Positions 17,255 to 26,226 are shown, counted from the first letter of the stretch. The stretch is 64,000 nucleotides of DNA from an uncultured Oscillospiraceae bacterium (GCA_934569225.1 CAKTKC010000001.1:1-64000), one strand, 5' to 3'. The notes: generated from the sequence alone by a model not told the origin. A program made the numbers and translations.

Positions 17255-17899
17255 ATGGTCGGGCTTGGAACGATCATCAACACCGCCGCAATTCTGGCTG
17301 GCGGCGTGTGCGGGGCGCTGTTTGGGCGCGTCCTGAGCCAGAGCGCCCAGGACACGCTGATGAAGGTCGTCAGCAGCGGCGCGATGTTGATCATCGGGTG
17401 CCTTGCCATCGGGACGGTGATCGGAGAGGCGCTGAACATCGAGGGCGCATTTGAGCGGCTGGGACAGTGGCTGAAAGTGAAGACGGGAAATGCAAAGGAC
17501 AAGACCTTCGTCCATGCCTTCGTCAGTGCGTCTCTGACCGTCTGCATTGGGGCGATGGCCATTGTCGGCTCCATTCAGGACGGACTGACCGGGGATTATT
17601 CCATCCTCGCAACCAAAGCGGTGCTGGACTTGATTATTATCATGGTGATGAGCAGCTCCATGGGAAAGGGTGCGGCGTTTTCCGCGATTCCCGTGGCGGT
17701 ACTGCAGGGGAGCATGACGGCACTTGCAGGACTGGTGCGGCCGATCATGACCGAAGGGGCGCTGGCGAACCTGTCGCTGGTGGGGAACGTGCTGATTTTC
17801 TGCGTCGGCATCAATCTGCTTTTCGGGAAGAAAGTGAAGGTGGCAAATCTGCTGCCCGCCATTGTGATTGCGGTGGCTGCGGCGTTCTTGCCTGTTTAA
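17255..17899 (+). CDS. DUF554 family membrane protein
   Basis: A 214-residue integral membrane protein of the DUF554 (YdfK/YqgA-like) family with about six or seven hydrophobic helices. Typical features are the N-terminal 'GTIINTAAILAGGVCGALFG', the conserved 'GAMAIVGSIQDGLTGDYSIL' and the late 'GINLLF'. Its function is unknown in the family. The pfkB-type kinase starts 9 bp downstream, so they form a two-gene unit read from the promoter at 17194-17222. No specific metabolic link between them is visible. Confidence 0.9.
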   Translation: MVGLGTIINTAAILAGGVCGALFGRVLSQSAQDTLMKVVSSGAMLIIGCLAIGTVIGEALNIEGAFERLGQWLKVKTGNAKDKTFVHAFVSASLTVCIGAMAIVGSIQDGLTGDYSILATKAVLDLIIIMVMSSSMGKGAAFSAIPVAVLQGSMTALAGLVRPIMTEGALANLSLVGNVLIFCVGINLLFGKKVKVANLLPAIVIAVAAAFLPV

Positions 17900-17908
17900 G
17901 GAGGCTAT

Positions 17909-18832
17909 ATGGCGAACATTCTGGTATCCGGATTGATCAATACGGAGACGACCGTGCGGGTGCGGCAGTTTCCGGTGAGCTATTATCCCATTGATTACCC
18001 CTTTTTCGGGGTGAATACCGCCGTATCCGGCGTGGCGTACAACATTTCCAAGGCGCTGAAAACCCTGGGAGACGACGTGACCCTGGTAACCATGACGGGG
18101 CGGGACTTTCCGGCGGAGTATATTCAAAGCCAGCTTCGCGCAGCTGGAATCGGGACGGACTGGGTCAGACCCAGATTGAGGGAGACGCCCAACTCCGTTG
18201 TGCTTTACGACGGTGAGGGGAAGCGGCAGATCTACTGCGACCTGAAGGACATTCAGGAGACGCCCTACGATTTCCCGGAGGACATTTGCCGGGACGCCGA
18301 CGTGGTGGCCGCCTGCAACATCAATTTTAATCGCCCGCTGCTGCATCAGGCGAAGGTGCTGGGTAAGACCGTGGCCACGGACGTTCATGTGCTTTCGGAC
18401 ATCCAAGACGAGTTCAATCGGGAATTCATGGCCTGTGCGGACATTCTGTTCCTCAGCGACGAGGGAATCCATGGAGACTACCGGGATTTCCTGCGGGCGC
18501 TGGGGGACACTTACGGCAGCCGCATCATCGTTCTCGGCAGGGGAGCCGAGGGCGCGGCCATGTACATCCGGGAGGAAAACCGCATATTCGCCCTGCCAGC
18601 CGTGCAGGTGGGGAAAATCGTCAACACCGTGGGCGCGGGGGATGCCCTGTTCAGCGGCTTCCTGCATTATTTCGCGCAAGGATACCGCCCGCTGGACGCA
18701 CTGGCACGGGCGCAGATTTTCGCGTCCGCAAAGATACGTGTCAGCGGCGCGGCCAACGGCTTCCCGGCGGAAGGGGAAATGGAAGCGCTCTGCCGGGAAT
18801 ACGCGGGGAAAATGGAATATTACGAAGTATAA
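17909..18832 (+). CDS. PfkB-family carbohydrate kinase
   Basis: Ribokinase/PfkB-type sugar or nucleoside kinase of 307 residues, cytoplasmic. The N-terminal region has 'VSGVAYNISKALKTLGDDV' (substrate-binding G-x-A-x-N motif, here G-V-A-Y-N). The C-terminal ATP/anion-hole signature is 'NTVGAGDALFSGFLHYF', with the catalytic Asp in G-A-G-D. The start follows AAGGAGG with 6-7 bases spacing. The substrate cannot be assigned; the early 'YYPIDYPFFGVN' insertion differs from ribokinase and fructokinase. The gene ends 5 bp before a bidirectional terminator. Confidence 0.92.
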   Translation: MANILVSGLINTETTVRVRQFPVSYYPIDYPFFGVNTAVSGVAYNISKALKTLGDDVTLVTMTGRDFPAEYIQSQLRAAGIGTDWVRPRLRETPNSVVLYDGEGKRQIYCDLKDIQETPYDFPEDICRDADVVAACNINFNRPLLHQAKVLGKTVATDVHVLSDIQDEFNREFMACADILFLSDEGIHGDYRDFLRALGDTYGSRIIVLGRGAEGAAMYIREENRIFALPAVQVGKIVNTVGAGDALFSGFLHYFAQGYRPLDALARAQIFASAKIRVSGAANGFPAEGEMEALCREYAGKMEYYEV

Positions 18833-18837
18833 AAATC

Positions 18838-18863
18838 GAGGCAGCACATGAAAGTGCTGCCTC
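18838..18863. terminator. Bidirectional terminator between pfkB-like and smtB-like genes
   Basis: GAGGCAGCAC pairs perfectly with GTGCTGCCTC around a 6-nt loop. Plus-strand reading continues with AGTCTTCTTT; minus-strand reading continues with GATTTTTAT. It separates two convergent genes. Confidence 0.8.
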
Positions 18864-18871
18864 AGTCTTCT

Positions 18872-19165
18872 TTACTCCAGAACGTGTTCCAGACCCATTT
18901 GCAGAATGGTCTTCACATGGTCGTCGGCCAGGGAGTAGAGAATGTTCTTCCCCTCCCGGCGAAATTTGATCAGGTGCATCTGCTTCAGAATCCGAAGCTG
19001 GTGGGAAATGGCGCTCTGGCTGACGTCCACGGTTTCCGCAATGTCCGTCACGCACAGCTCCTGTCGGGACAGAAGCGCCAGAATATGCACCCGGGTAGAA
19101 TCGGCGAAGCCCTTGAATAGCTCCGCAATGGCGTCCATGGTTTCCTTTTCGGGTACTGACTGCAT
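18872..19165 (-). CDS. ArsR/SmtB-family metal-sensing repressor
   Basis: A 97-residue winged-helix dimeric regulator. The recognition helix region is 'DIAETVDVSQSAISHQLRIL'. The alpha-3 Cys site of CadC/ArsR is incomplete ('ELCVTD', a single Cys). The alpha-5 zinc site is present: Asp-x-His in 'ADDHVKTIL', then His and Glu in 'LEHVLE', matching the D-H-H-E pattern of cyanobacterial SmtB. I infer Zn/Co sensing. It starts 28 bp after the GH2 stop codon with AAAGGAGGG, so it is probably cotranscribed with that gene. No metal transporter is nearby, so its target is unknown. Confidence 0.9.
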   Translation of the reverse strand: MQSVPEKETMDAIAELFKGFADSTRVHILALLSRQELCVTDIAETVDVSQSAISHQLRILKQMHLIKFRREGKNILYSLADDHVKTILQMGLEHVLE

Positions 19166-19193
19166 TCAGATCCCTCCTTTTATCCCGTCTATT

Positions 19194-20915
19194 TTATCCC
19201 ATTTTCTCAAAAGATGCAACTGTTTTTTCCATAGCGTCTTGCAGCGCCTGAGAAATGGGCAGCATGGTGTCCGCGTCCAGCTTGACCACCCGGCGGTCGT
19301 AGGTCGCGAGGCCGTTCACCTCGTCCTCCACGTCACTGACCTGGGTGTAGATGGCGGCGCACAGCCCCCTTTCTACGGCGGGGACGATGGATTCCCGGTA
19401 GAGGGTCGCTACCGCTTCGTTCAGGGCTTCTCTCGTCGGGCAGGCGCCGTAGCCGTAGGTTTTGTCGGGGTTGAAAATGTGCCCCTCGACCCGCCAGGTT
19501 TTCCCGCCGAACTCCGAAAGCACCAGAGGGCGAAGCCCGTCGCCTTTCAGGCGCAGCTTCCCGAAATACTGGTGGCGGCTGTCCACATCTGTGTTCTTTC
19601 CACGGAACCAGCCGGAGGTGGTGTCAATAAAGCGGGTGGCGTCCAGCGTGCGGAACCATCCGCAGACGCGGTCACTGTCGAACTGCCCCCAACCCTCGTT
19701 GAAGATCGTCCAGTAGCAGATGCAGGGGTGGTTTTTCAGCTGATTCACCGCGTCGGCCGCGCCGCGGAGGAAGGCATTGCGGCTTCGCTCGTCCAGGTGA
19801 AGCTGCCGGTCGTTCCATTTCTGAATGCCGATGGTGGGAAGCACGGTGTCCCGGAAATAGCTGTAGCTGCCGTTATTGACCATGTCCTGCCAGACGATCA
19901 TGCCCAGCCGGTCGCACTGATAGTAGAATTCCTCCGGCTCGACTTTGATGTGCTTGCGCAGGGTGTTGAAGCCGAGACGCTTCATGGCGAGGATATCGTC
20001 GGCATAACTTTCCGGGGCGGGGGCGGTGAGCAGTCCCTCCGGCCAGTAGCCCTGATCCAGCAGACCGTGGAAGAAATAGGGCTTGCCGTTGAGACACAGG
20101 CGGGGATATTCGCCCACCTTTTTGATTTCCAAGGAACGGATGGCAAAGTAGGATTCCACCTTATCCTGCGCCGTTTCCAGGGTAAAATGGTAAAGATAGG
20201 GGTCGTCCGGGCACCAGAAATGGGGATTTTCCGGGGCAATGGTCACTTGGCCGTTTTCCAGAGGAAACTGCCCCAGCGGCTCCACGCTGACCGTTCCCTC
20301 CAGGGGCGGAACCGTGGAGATGGTCACGGACGCGCCGTGATTTTCGATGTTTAGCTTCTGTATATAAGTTCCCGGCACGCTTTCCAGCCACACCGTCTGC
20401 CAGATGCCGGATACGGGGGTGTACCACATGCCGCCCCGGTTCGTCACCTGCTTGCCGTAGGGGAAAGCCTGATCGTGAAGATCGTCGGTGCAGCGGATGA
20501 CGAGCTCGTTTTCCTCCGCCAGCGCTTCGGTGATGTCCACGCAGAAGGACGCATAGCCCCCCTCGTGGCGGCACAGGTGCTGTCCGTTCACGAACACCTC
20601 TGCCGTTTGATCGGCAGCGCCGATGTGGAGCAGCACCCGCTCCCGGCGGAAGCCGTCAGGCAGAACGAACCGACGGCGATACCACAACGGCACGCCTTCC
20701 TCAAAATGCCGTCCGATGCCGGAAAGCCGGGACTCCGGGCAGAACGGCACCAGAATGCGCATATCAAATGTTTCCGGTTTCCCGGATGATACGGCAAAAT
20801 CCCATTCTCCGTTTAAATTTATGTAAGAATCCCGGCGCATCTGCGGTCTGGGATAGACCTGCCAGGGCGTGCCGGAAAGCGTTTCACCCCGGGGCGTGGT
20901 AAGCGTCTGTAACAT
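19194..20915 (-). CDS. Glycoside hydrolase family 2 enzyme (beta-glycosidase)
   Basis: Cytoplasmic beta-glycosidase of 573 residues. It has an N-terminal jelly-roll sugar-binding domain ('YINLNGEWDFAVS', about 35-200), an Ig-like domain and a C-terminal TIM barrel. Acid/base Glu407 lies in 'YWTIFNEGWGQF' and nucleophile Glu468 in 'PLVLSEFGG'. The start at 20915 is set by AAAGGAGG 6 bases upstream; a longer frame extends through the promoter. No signal peptide is present. Sequence cues do not separate beta-galactosidase, beta-glucuronidase and beta-mannosidase activity. It is similar in design to the GH2 gene at 56622. It is followed by the SmtB-like regulator. Confidence 0.92.
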   Translation of the reverse strand: MLQTLTTPRGETLSGTPWQVYPRPQMRRDSYINLNGEWDFAVSSGKPETFDMRILVPFCPESRLSGIGRHFEEGVPLWYRRRFVLPDGFRRERVLLHIGAADQTAEVFVNGQHLCRHEGGYASFCVDITEALAEENELVIRCTDDLHDQAFPYGKQVTNRGGMWYTPVSGIWQTVWLESVPGTYIQKLNIENHGASVTISTVPPLEGTVSVEPLGQFPLENGQVTIAPENPHFWCPDDPYLYHFTLETAQDKVESYFAIRSLEIKKVGEYPRLCLNGKPYFFHGLLDQGYWPEGLLTAPAPESYADDILAMKRLGFNTLRKHIKVEPEEFYYQCDRLGMIVWQDMVNNGSYSYFRDTVLPTIGIQKWNDRQLHLDERSRNAFLRGAADAVNQLKNHPCICYWTIFNEGWGQFDSDRVCGWFRTLDATRFIDTTSGWFRGKNTDVDSRHQYFGKLRLKGDGLRPLVLSEFGGKTWRVEGHIFNPDKTYGYGACPTREALNEAVATLYRESIVPAVERGLCAAIYTQVSDVEDEVNGLATYDRRVVKLDADTMLPISQALQDAMEKTVASFEKMG

Positions 20916-21000
20916 GGACATCCTCCTTTTGCCGCCGATGGAAGCATTTCCCGGGCGGAACACTGGAATACAGGGCGTTTTGTTGGATATTCTACTTACT

Positions 21001-21029
21001 AATCTACCATACCCGGGCAAACGTGTCAA
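21001..21029 (-). promoter_or_regulatory. Promoter of the GH2-smtB-like unit
   Basis: Minus strand: perfect TTGACA, a 17-bp spacer, TAGATT, about 85 bp before the GH2 start. Confidence 0.75.
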
Positions 21030-21076
21030 GGGAAGCACCCAAATCGACTTTTTCTATTAAGTTTTTACGAAAACTC

Positions 21077-21105
21077 TTTGCAAACGGAAAGAAATATGCT
21101 ATAGT
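21077..21105 (+). promoter_or_regulatory. Promoter of the envelope glycopolymer operon
   Basis: TTTGCA, a 17-bp spacer, TATAGT, 65 bp before the glycosyltransferase start at 21171. A small stem (TGAAATG/CATTTCA) lies in the leader. Confidence 0.6.
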
Positions 21106-21170
21106 ATACTGAGTTTCGTGTGACTATCCGCGCCTGAAATGCAGGCGCACATTTCAGAAAGGCAAAAAAG

Positions 21171-22289
21171 ATGCAAGATCTATCGAAAATTTCTGTCGTC
21201 CTGCCTTCTTTGGATCCGGATGAAAAGCTGAACGCCGTCATCGACGGCCTGCTGGAATACGGCTTTTCCAGCATCATTCTGGTCAATGACGGAAGCAAAG
21301 AGGAAAATTTACATTATTTCACGGACGCCGCCGCGGCTCATCCCGAAATTCATCTTATCCATCATGAGGTGAACCGGGGGAAGGGCGCGGCTTTGAAGAC
21401 CGCGTTCCGGTGGTTTCTGGACAACTGCCCCGAGGGCGTGGGCGTCGTGACGGTGGACGGCGACAACCAGCACCACCCCGAGGACACCCGGGCGTGCTGC
21501 GAGAAGATGCTGGAGACCGGACACTGCATTCTGGGCTGCCGGGACTTTACGCTGGATCACGTGCCGAAGCGCAGCCGGTTCGGCAACCACACCACGTCTC
21601 TGGTGTTCAAGACCTTCGTGGGTATGACCATTTCCGACACCCAGACCGGCCTGCGGGCGCTGCCCCGGGAGGCGGTGGCGGAGCTGGTGGAGGTGTCGGG
21701 AGACCGGTTTGAATACGAGACCAACATGCTCCTGGCGTTCAAGGAAAAGGCCATCCCCTTTGAGGAAAACAAAATCCGCACCGTGTACATTGAGGAGAAC
21801 AAAAGCTCCCACTTCCGTACCTTCGTGGATTCCTGGCGGATATACAAGCTGATTCTGGCGCATTTCTTCCGGTATACGGTGAATTCCCTGGTGTGTGCCG
21901 TGGTGGACACCGGCCTGTTTACCCTGTTCACCGCGATGCTTAAAAAAGTGCTGGAGGGCTTCGCCCTCACCGCCGCGGCGGGCGTGGGCGCGAGAGTGAT
22001 CTCGTCCCTGCTGAACTTCTTCCTCAATAAGAAGCTGGTGTTCAAGAGCAGCGCGGATACCGGCAGGACGCTTCTTCGCTACTACTGTCTGGCGGTTCCC
22101 CAGATGCTGCTGCAGATTCTGCTGACCGACGGCGCGTATGTGCTTTTCCATATCAAGCCCACCGGCGTGCTGCACACGCTGATCTACGTGATCGTGATGA
22201 TTCTGCTTTACATCATCGGCTACATGATTCAGCAGCGCTGGGTTTTTGCGCCCCAGAAACAAAATGAACCCGAGGTTGAGAAAAAATGA
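21171..22289 (+). CDS. GT2 glycosyltransferase fused to GtrA membrane domain
   Basis: A 372-residue two-domain protein. Residues 1-225 are a polyprenyl-phosphate glycosyltransferase of the dolichol-phosphate-mannose synthase type: 'ILVNDGSKEEN', 'GKGAALKTAFRWFL' and the metal-binding 'TVDGDNQHHPEDT'. Residues about 235-365 are a GtrA-like domain with four hydrophobic helices ('YTVNSLVCAVVDTGLFTLFT' is the typical start). It probably loads a sugar on undecaprenyl phosphate and supports its transfer across the membrane for decoration of a surface polymer. Its stop overlaps the next start (ATGA), and four envelope genes follow in tight order. Confidence 0.92.
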   Translation: MQDLSKISVVLPSLDPDEKLNAVIDGLLEYGFSSIILVNDGSKEENLHYFTDAAAAHPEIHLIHHEVNRGKGAALKTAFRWFLDNCPEGVGVVTVDGDNQHHPEDTRACCEKMLETGHCILGCRDFTLDHVPKRSRFGNHTTSLVFKTFVGMTISDTQTGLRALPREAVAELVEVSGDRFEYETNMLLAFKEKAIPFEENKIRTVYIEENKSSHFRTFVDSWRIYKLILAHFFRYTVNSLVCAVVDTGLFTLFTAMLKKVLEGFALTAAAGVGARVISSLLNFFLNKKLVFKSSADTGRTLLRYYCLAVPQMLLQILLTDGAYVLFHIKPTGVLHTLIYVIVMILLYIIGYMIQQRWVFAPQKQNEPEVEKK

Positions 22290-23452
22290 GCAAACGAAAC
22301 ACAATGCCCGATTATGATCCCGTTCCTTCCCAGCGGGGCGGGGCTTCCAAACCATCCAAAAAGAAAAAGAAGAAGGGCAGCGGCCTGTTCGGCCGGATCG
22401 TCCGTCGGTTTTTCCTGGTATTCTTTACGCTGATCATTCTGATTCTGGTGGCGGCGTGTCTGGCGGCGAACCTGATCTTCAACGGCCCGTCCCCCGCAGC
22501 ACGGGATATCCTGACCATGACGCTGCTGGAGCCCAGCGGAACCAAGTGGATTCCCGGCCTGTTCATGGACGCGGAGACTTTGGATTCCATCCGCGCACGG
22601 GATGATTCCAACCTGAAAGACGAGTTCTCCAACACGTCCGAAATCGTCATCAACAAGGACACGGCAATCTCCGCCGGAGTCGACGAGTGGGCGAACTGTC
22701 CTGATGGCATCCGCTTTGAATCCCACTCCGGTGACACCTATAACGCCCATATCATGATCGTCCGTGACCCCAGCAAGGTCTACCTGGGTACCTCTACGGA
22801 GAACTTCTCCACCTCCATTCCCGGTACCCGCATCGACGACCAGATCAAGACTGACGGCGCCATTGCCGGTGTCAACGCGGGCGCGTTCTTCGACAACGGT
22901 ACCTCTGATCCTGCTGTCGGCTCCGTGCCGGAGGGGCTGGTTTACTCCAAGGGCGTCTGCAAGTGGACGACCGGCTCTCCCCCCAACGGCATCAAGGGCT
23001 TCGCGGGCTTCAACAAGGACAATATCCTCGTGGTCGCCCAGGACAATCTGAGCAAGGCCCAGGCGGAGGAGCTGAACATCCGGGACGGCTGCTGCTTCGG
23101 CCCCGTCCTCATCATGAACGGGGAAATCAACCAGGAGGCCTACAACTCCAATTCCGGCTGGAACCCCCGTACCGCCATCGGCCAGCGGAAGGACGGCGCC
23201 GTGGTGTTCGTGTGCATTGACGGCCGTCAGGCCGGTTCCGCAGGCGGCACCTATAAGGACGTCATCGACATCATGATCGAGTACGGCGTCGTGAACGCCT
23301 GCAACATGGACGGCGGCTCGTCCAGCATTATGGTCTACCGGGATACCTACGGCCTGTTTGGGGAAGCCGGTACCGTGCAGGTGATCAACAGCTATTCCTT
23401 GCTGCAGGAGCGTCCCAGAAAGATGCCGACCTTCTGGATGGTCGCGCCGTAA
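22286..23452 (+). CDS. Phosphodiester glycosidase (NAGPA-domain) membrane-anchored protein
   Basis: A 388-residue protein with a Lys-rich cytoplasmic N terminus, one signal-anchor helix (about 46-68) and an extracellular NAGPA-type domain. Family motifs are 'AGVNAGAFFD', 'NPRTAIGQRKDGAVVFV' and 'NACNMDGGSSSIMVY'. Characterised relatives cleave a sugar from a phosphodiester linkage, as in GlcNAc-1-phosphodiester glycosidase and wall polymer remodelling. It overlaps the upstream glycosyltransferase by 4 bp and precedes another membrane-anchored protein. Removal or trimming of phospho-linked sugars on the polymer made by this operon is the likely role. Confidence 0.9.
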   Translation: MSKRNTMPDYDPVPSQRGGASKPSKKKKKKGSGLFGRIVRRFFLVFFTLIILILVAACLAANLIFNGPSPAARDILTMTLLEPSGTKWIPGLFMDAETLDSIRARDDSNLKDEFSNTSEIVINKDTAISAGVDEWANCPDGIRFESHSGDTYNAHIMIVRDPSKVYLGTSTENFSTSIPGTRIDDQIKTDGAIAGVNAGAFFDNGTSDPAVGSVPEGLVYSKGVCKWTTGSPPNGIKGFAGFNKDNILVVAQDNLSKAQAEELNIRDGCCFGPVLIMNGEINQEAYNSNSGWNPRTAIGQRKDGAVVFVCIDGRQAGSAGGTYKDVIDIMIEYGVVNACNMDGGSSSIMVYRDTYGLFGEAGTVQVINSYSLLQERPRKMPTFWMVAP

Positions 23453-23468
23453 GGAAGTGAGGGAAACC

Positions 23469-25103
23469 ATGTATCAAGGAAAATTCGATTCTAAAAATAA
23501 AAGAACCACGGTGGATGTTTCCGAGCTGCTCGCCCAGCGCAACAGCGAGCCTGCACGGGAGCAGCCTCCCCGCCAGCCGGTGCGGGAAAATCCGCCGAAG
23601 GCTAACCCTGCCCGGACGCAGCAGCCTGCCCGTCAGCCCAGCGGGCGGCAGAGCCAGCCGACGACCACCCGGCAGCCCAGTGCAAAGCGGCCGCAGACAG
23701 CCCAGGCCATGCCGGAAAAGCGGCGCAAAGGCCCCCGGCTGGGGGGCGTGATCTTCTACACCCTGTATTTCATGTTCATTCTGGTGTTCTTCGTGGCCAC
23801 GTTCTTTGGCCTTCAGTGGCTTCAGGGCTGGCTGACGGACTATCAGGCCGCCCAGCCCACCACCAAGAGCCAGGAGGTCTTTGACCAGCTGTTTTCCCAT
23901 CCCGACTGGAGCGCGCTGTATGACGCCGCCGGGGTGGAGGACACCCCCTACGAGGGCAAGGAGCAGTTTGTCGCCTATATGGAAAACAAGGTGGGCGATT
24001 CGGCGCTGACCTTCAAGGAGACCTCCGCGGGTCTTTCCGGCGATAAGAAGTATCTCGTATTCCTGGGGGACGAGAAGATCGCTTCCTTTACCCTGTCCGG
24101 CCAGACGGCTGCCATCACCGACATTCCCGACTGGGAGCTGGGCGGCGTTGAGCTGTTCTTCGACCGGAGCGAGACCTTCTATATCAAGAATACCGACGGC
24201 CACACCGTCGAGGTTAACGGTGTGCCTCTGGACGACAGCCACGTGATTCAGATCGCCACCACTGCGGCGGCGGAACGGCTGCCCATCGGCATCACCGGCG
24301 TGAGCATCTGCACCCAGGAGATTTCCGACCTGATGGCCACCCCCACCGTCACGATTTTTGACGAGTCGGGCAAGGCCATGGAGGTCAGCTACGACGCTGA
24401 GACCCACACCTTCACCGAGCAGACCCAGGCCAACACCATCTCCGACGGAGAGAAGGAAGCGGCGCTGAACGCGGCGAAGACCTACTGCCTGTTCATGATC
24501 GAGAAGGCATCCAAGGCGGATATTGCCAAGTATTTTGACACCTCCTCCGAGGCCTACAGCGTCATCACCAATCTGAGCGGCAACCTGTGGATGCAGGGCA
24601 ATAACGGCTACCGCTTCACCAAGGAAGAGGTTTCCGATTACGCCCGCTATACCGATGATCTGTTCTCCGCCCGCGTGTCGCTGACTCTGAACGTCACCCG
24701 TAAAGACGGCACCACCAAGGACTTTGCGTACGACTCGACTCTGTTCTTCCGGAAGCAGGACACCGGCAAGTGGCTGGTCTATGACGCCACCAACGCGGAC
24801 GTCAACGCGCCGGTTGGCAAGGTGCGTCTGACCTTCATGAACGGCGACACGGTTCTCAGCAGCGATTTTGTCAAGACCGACGCCACGGAGCTGGATACCC
24901 CGCTGGTCTCCGCCCCCGAGGGCAAGGTGTTCATCGGCTGGTACCGCATTGATAAGTACGACAACGGTACCACCTACACCATGGTCTTCGACCCGGATGA
25001 AAACGGCCACGTCATTATTCCCAGCGGCACCACGCTGGAGCCGATGACCCTGTACGCCCTGTTCGAGACGCCGTCCGGCACCGACGCGACGGAAGGAGGC
25101 TAA
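23469..25103 (+). CDS. Single-pass membrane protein with large extracellular part, unknown function
   Basis: A 544-residue protein that I cannot assign to a characterised family. Residues 1-90 are cytoplasmic, low complexity and rich in Pro, Gln, Arg and Ser ('QQPARQPSGRQSQ'). One membrane helix spans about 93-118. The remaining 420 residues are extracellular, beta-rich and mostly lacking Cys. A segment near 225-245 contains 'TDGHTVEVNGVPLDDSH', and the end resembles an InlB-type repeat ('APEGKVFIGWYRIDKYDNG', '...TLYALFE'). The start ATG 23469 follows GTGAGGG; a GTG at 23457 is possible. It is between the NAGPA and PAP2 genes (1-bp gap to the latter), so an envelope-assembly role is likely. 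Confidence 0.82.
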   Translation: MYQGKFDSKNKRTTVDVSELLAQRNSEPAREQPPRQPVRENPPKANPARTQQPARQPSGRQSQPTTTRQPSAKRPQTAQAMPEKRRKGPRLGGVIFYTLYFMFILVFFVATFFGLQWLQGWLTDYQAAQPTTKSQEVFDQLFSHPDWSALYDAAGVEDTPYEGKEQFVAYMENKVGDSALTFKETSAGLSGDKKYLVFLGDEKIASFTLSGQTAAITDIPDWELGGVELFFDRSETFYIKNTDGHTVEVNGVPLDDSHVIQIATTAAAERLPIGITGVSICTQEISDLMATPTVTIFDESGKAMEVSYDAETHTFTEQTQANTISDGEKEAALNAAKTYCLFMIEKASKADIAKYFDTSSEAYSVITNLSGNLWMQGNNGYRFTKEEVSDYARYTDDLFSARVSLTLNVTRKDGTTKDFAYDSTLFFRKQDTGKWLVYDATNADVNAPVGKVRLTFMNGDTVLSSDFVKTDATELDTPLVSAPEGKVFIGWYRIDKYDNGTTYTMVFDPDENGHVIIPSGTTLEPMTLYALFETPSGTDATEGG

Positions 25104-25104
25104 T

Positions 25105-25698
25105 ATGCTGGCATTACTGAACCAACTGGCGGTCAGCTTTGACCTGCCCATTCTGGACTGGATCCAGGCGCATTTACAGTGCGGCTTTCTGGATGCCGTC
25201 ATGCCCATTGTGACCCTGTTCGGGGAGGGCGGCATCTTCTGGATTGCCTGGGCGGTACTTATGTTGGTATTCCCCAAGACGCGGAAAACCGGCATTGCCA
25301 TGAGCATCGCCCTGATCATGGGCGTGCTGATCTGCAACGTGACCCTGAAACCACTGATAGCGCGGCCGCGGCCGTATGATTTTCAGTATGAGAATTTCGG
25401 CGTGACCATCAAGCTGCTGATCGACGCCCAGCACGATTACTCCTTCCCGTCGGGGCACACCATCGCCTCCTTTGAGGCCGCGGTACCGCTGATGCTTTAT
25501 GACAAGCGGATGGGCATTCCCGCCATGGTGATCGCCGTGCTGGTCACGTTCTCCCGGCTGTACCTGTACGTCCACTACCCCACCGACGTGATCTTCTCCA
25601 TCATCGTCGGAACCGCCTTTGCCTTCATCGGAAACGCGCTGGCCGGAAAAATTGCCCAGCGCCTTCCCGCTCCGGCAAAAGGAAAATACGAGAGCTGA
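25105..25698 (+). CDS. PAP2-family membrane phosphatase
   Basis: A 197-residue integral membrane phosphatase with about five or six helices. All three PAP2 motifs are present: 'KPLIARPRPY' (K-x6-R-P), 'FPSGHT' (P-S-G-H) and 'SRLYLYVHYPTDV' (S-R-x5-H-x3-D). The family dephosphorylates lipid phosphates such as undecaprenyl pyrophosphate or phosphatidic acid derivatives. As last gene of the envelope operon, recycling of the undecaprenyl carrier is the likeliest role. It is closed by a strong terminator. Confidence 0.94.
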   Translation: MLALLNQLAVSFDLPILDWIQAHLQCGFLDAVMPIVTLFGEGGIFWIAWAVLMLVFPKTRKTGIAMSIALIMGVLICNVTLKPLIARPRPYDFQYENFGVTIKLLIDAQHDYSFPSGHTIASFEAAVPLMLYDKRMGIPAMVIAVLVTFSRLYLYVHYPTDVIFSIIVGTAFAFIGNALAGKIAQRLPAPAKGKYES

Positions 25699-25705
25699 AC
25701 GGCTG

Positions 25706-25738
25706 AGAGGCATACCCCATCCGGGTATGCCTCTTTTT
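25706..25738 (+). terminator. Terminator of the envelope operon
   Basis: GAGGCATACCC pairs with GGGTATGCCTC around a 5-nt loop, followed by TTTTT. The following 257 bp to the XRE gene contain no convincing gene or promoter that I can see. Confidence 0.95.
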
Positions 25739-25995
25739 GGAACCACTATGCGGATGGGAAAGAAACGCCAAGGGACCCGAAAAAAGCCGCCGGCATAGGC
25801 TGCCCGCTATGATTCGTTGGCTGCCAACTGCCCCCGTTGAGTCCTTTGGTCAGTAAAATTGGCCTGCGGATAAAAATATTGTGCATATTTTCTTGAAAAG
25901 GGGGATACCATTTTCTGCCAAAATGTGCGACAATATGGGAAAACGCAGAGATTTTTGCGTTTTTTCGGTTAATCGTTGCACAAGGGGGCAGAACC

Positions 25996-26226
25996 ATGAC
26001 GATCAAAGACGCGCTGCGGCTGCGGATTTTTGAACTTTGCAAGGAGCGGCACATGACAATAAACGGCCTGTGCTCCATCTGTGGGCTTAACCAGTCAACG
26101 ATCAGCAATATCATCTACGGACGGAACAATACGACCAACGTATCCACCATTCAGAAGATCTGCGACGGACTTGAGATCGATCTTCCCACATTTTTCGCAT
26201 CAGATCTGTTCCGAAACCTGGAATAA
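25996..26226 (+). CDS. Small XRE-family transcriptional regulator, copy 1
   Basis: A 76-residue single-domain Cro/CI-type DNA-binding protein. The helix-turn-helix spans about residues 20-42 ('GLCSICGLNQSTISNIIYGR'), followed by the usual 'TIQKICDGLEIDLPTFF'. There is no sensory domain. It is preceded by a GGGGGCAG ribosome binding site. It is clearly paralogous to the next gene. The two sit alone between terminators, so their targets are unknown; short XRE proteins of this kind are common in gut Clostridia. Confidence 0.9.
   Translation: MTIKDALRLRIFELCKERHMTINGLCSICGLNQSTISNIIYGRNNTTNVSTIQKICDGLEIDLPTFFASDLFRNLE

Noticed and set aside
17132..18847. Long minus-strand frame extending the glycosyltransferase to 938 codons
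   Set aside because: The extra part is antisense to the DUF554 and PfkB genes and includes two promoters; the glycosyltransferase starts at 17131.
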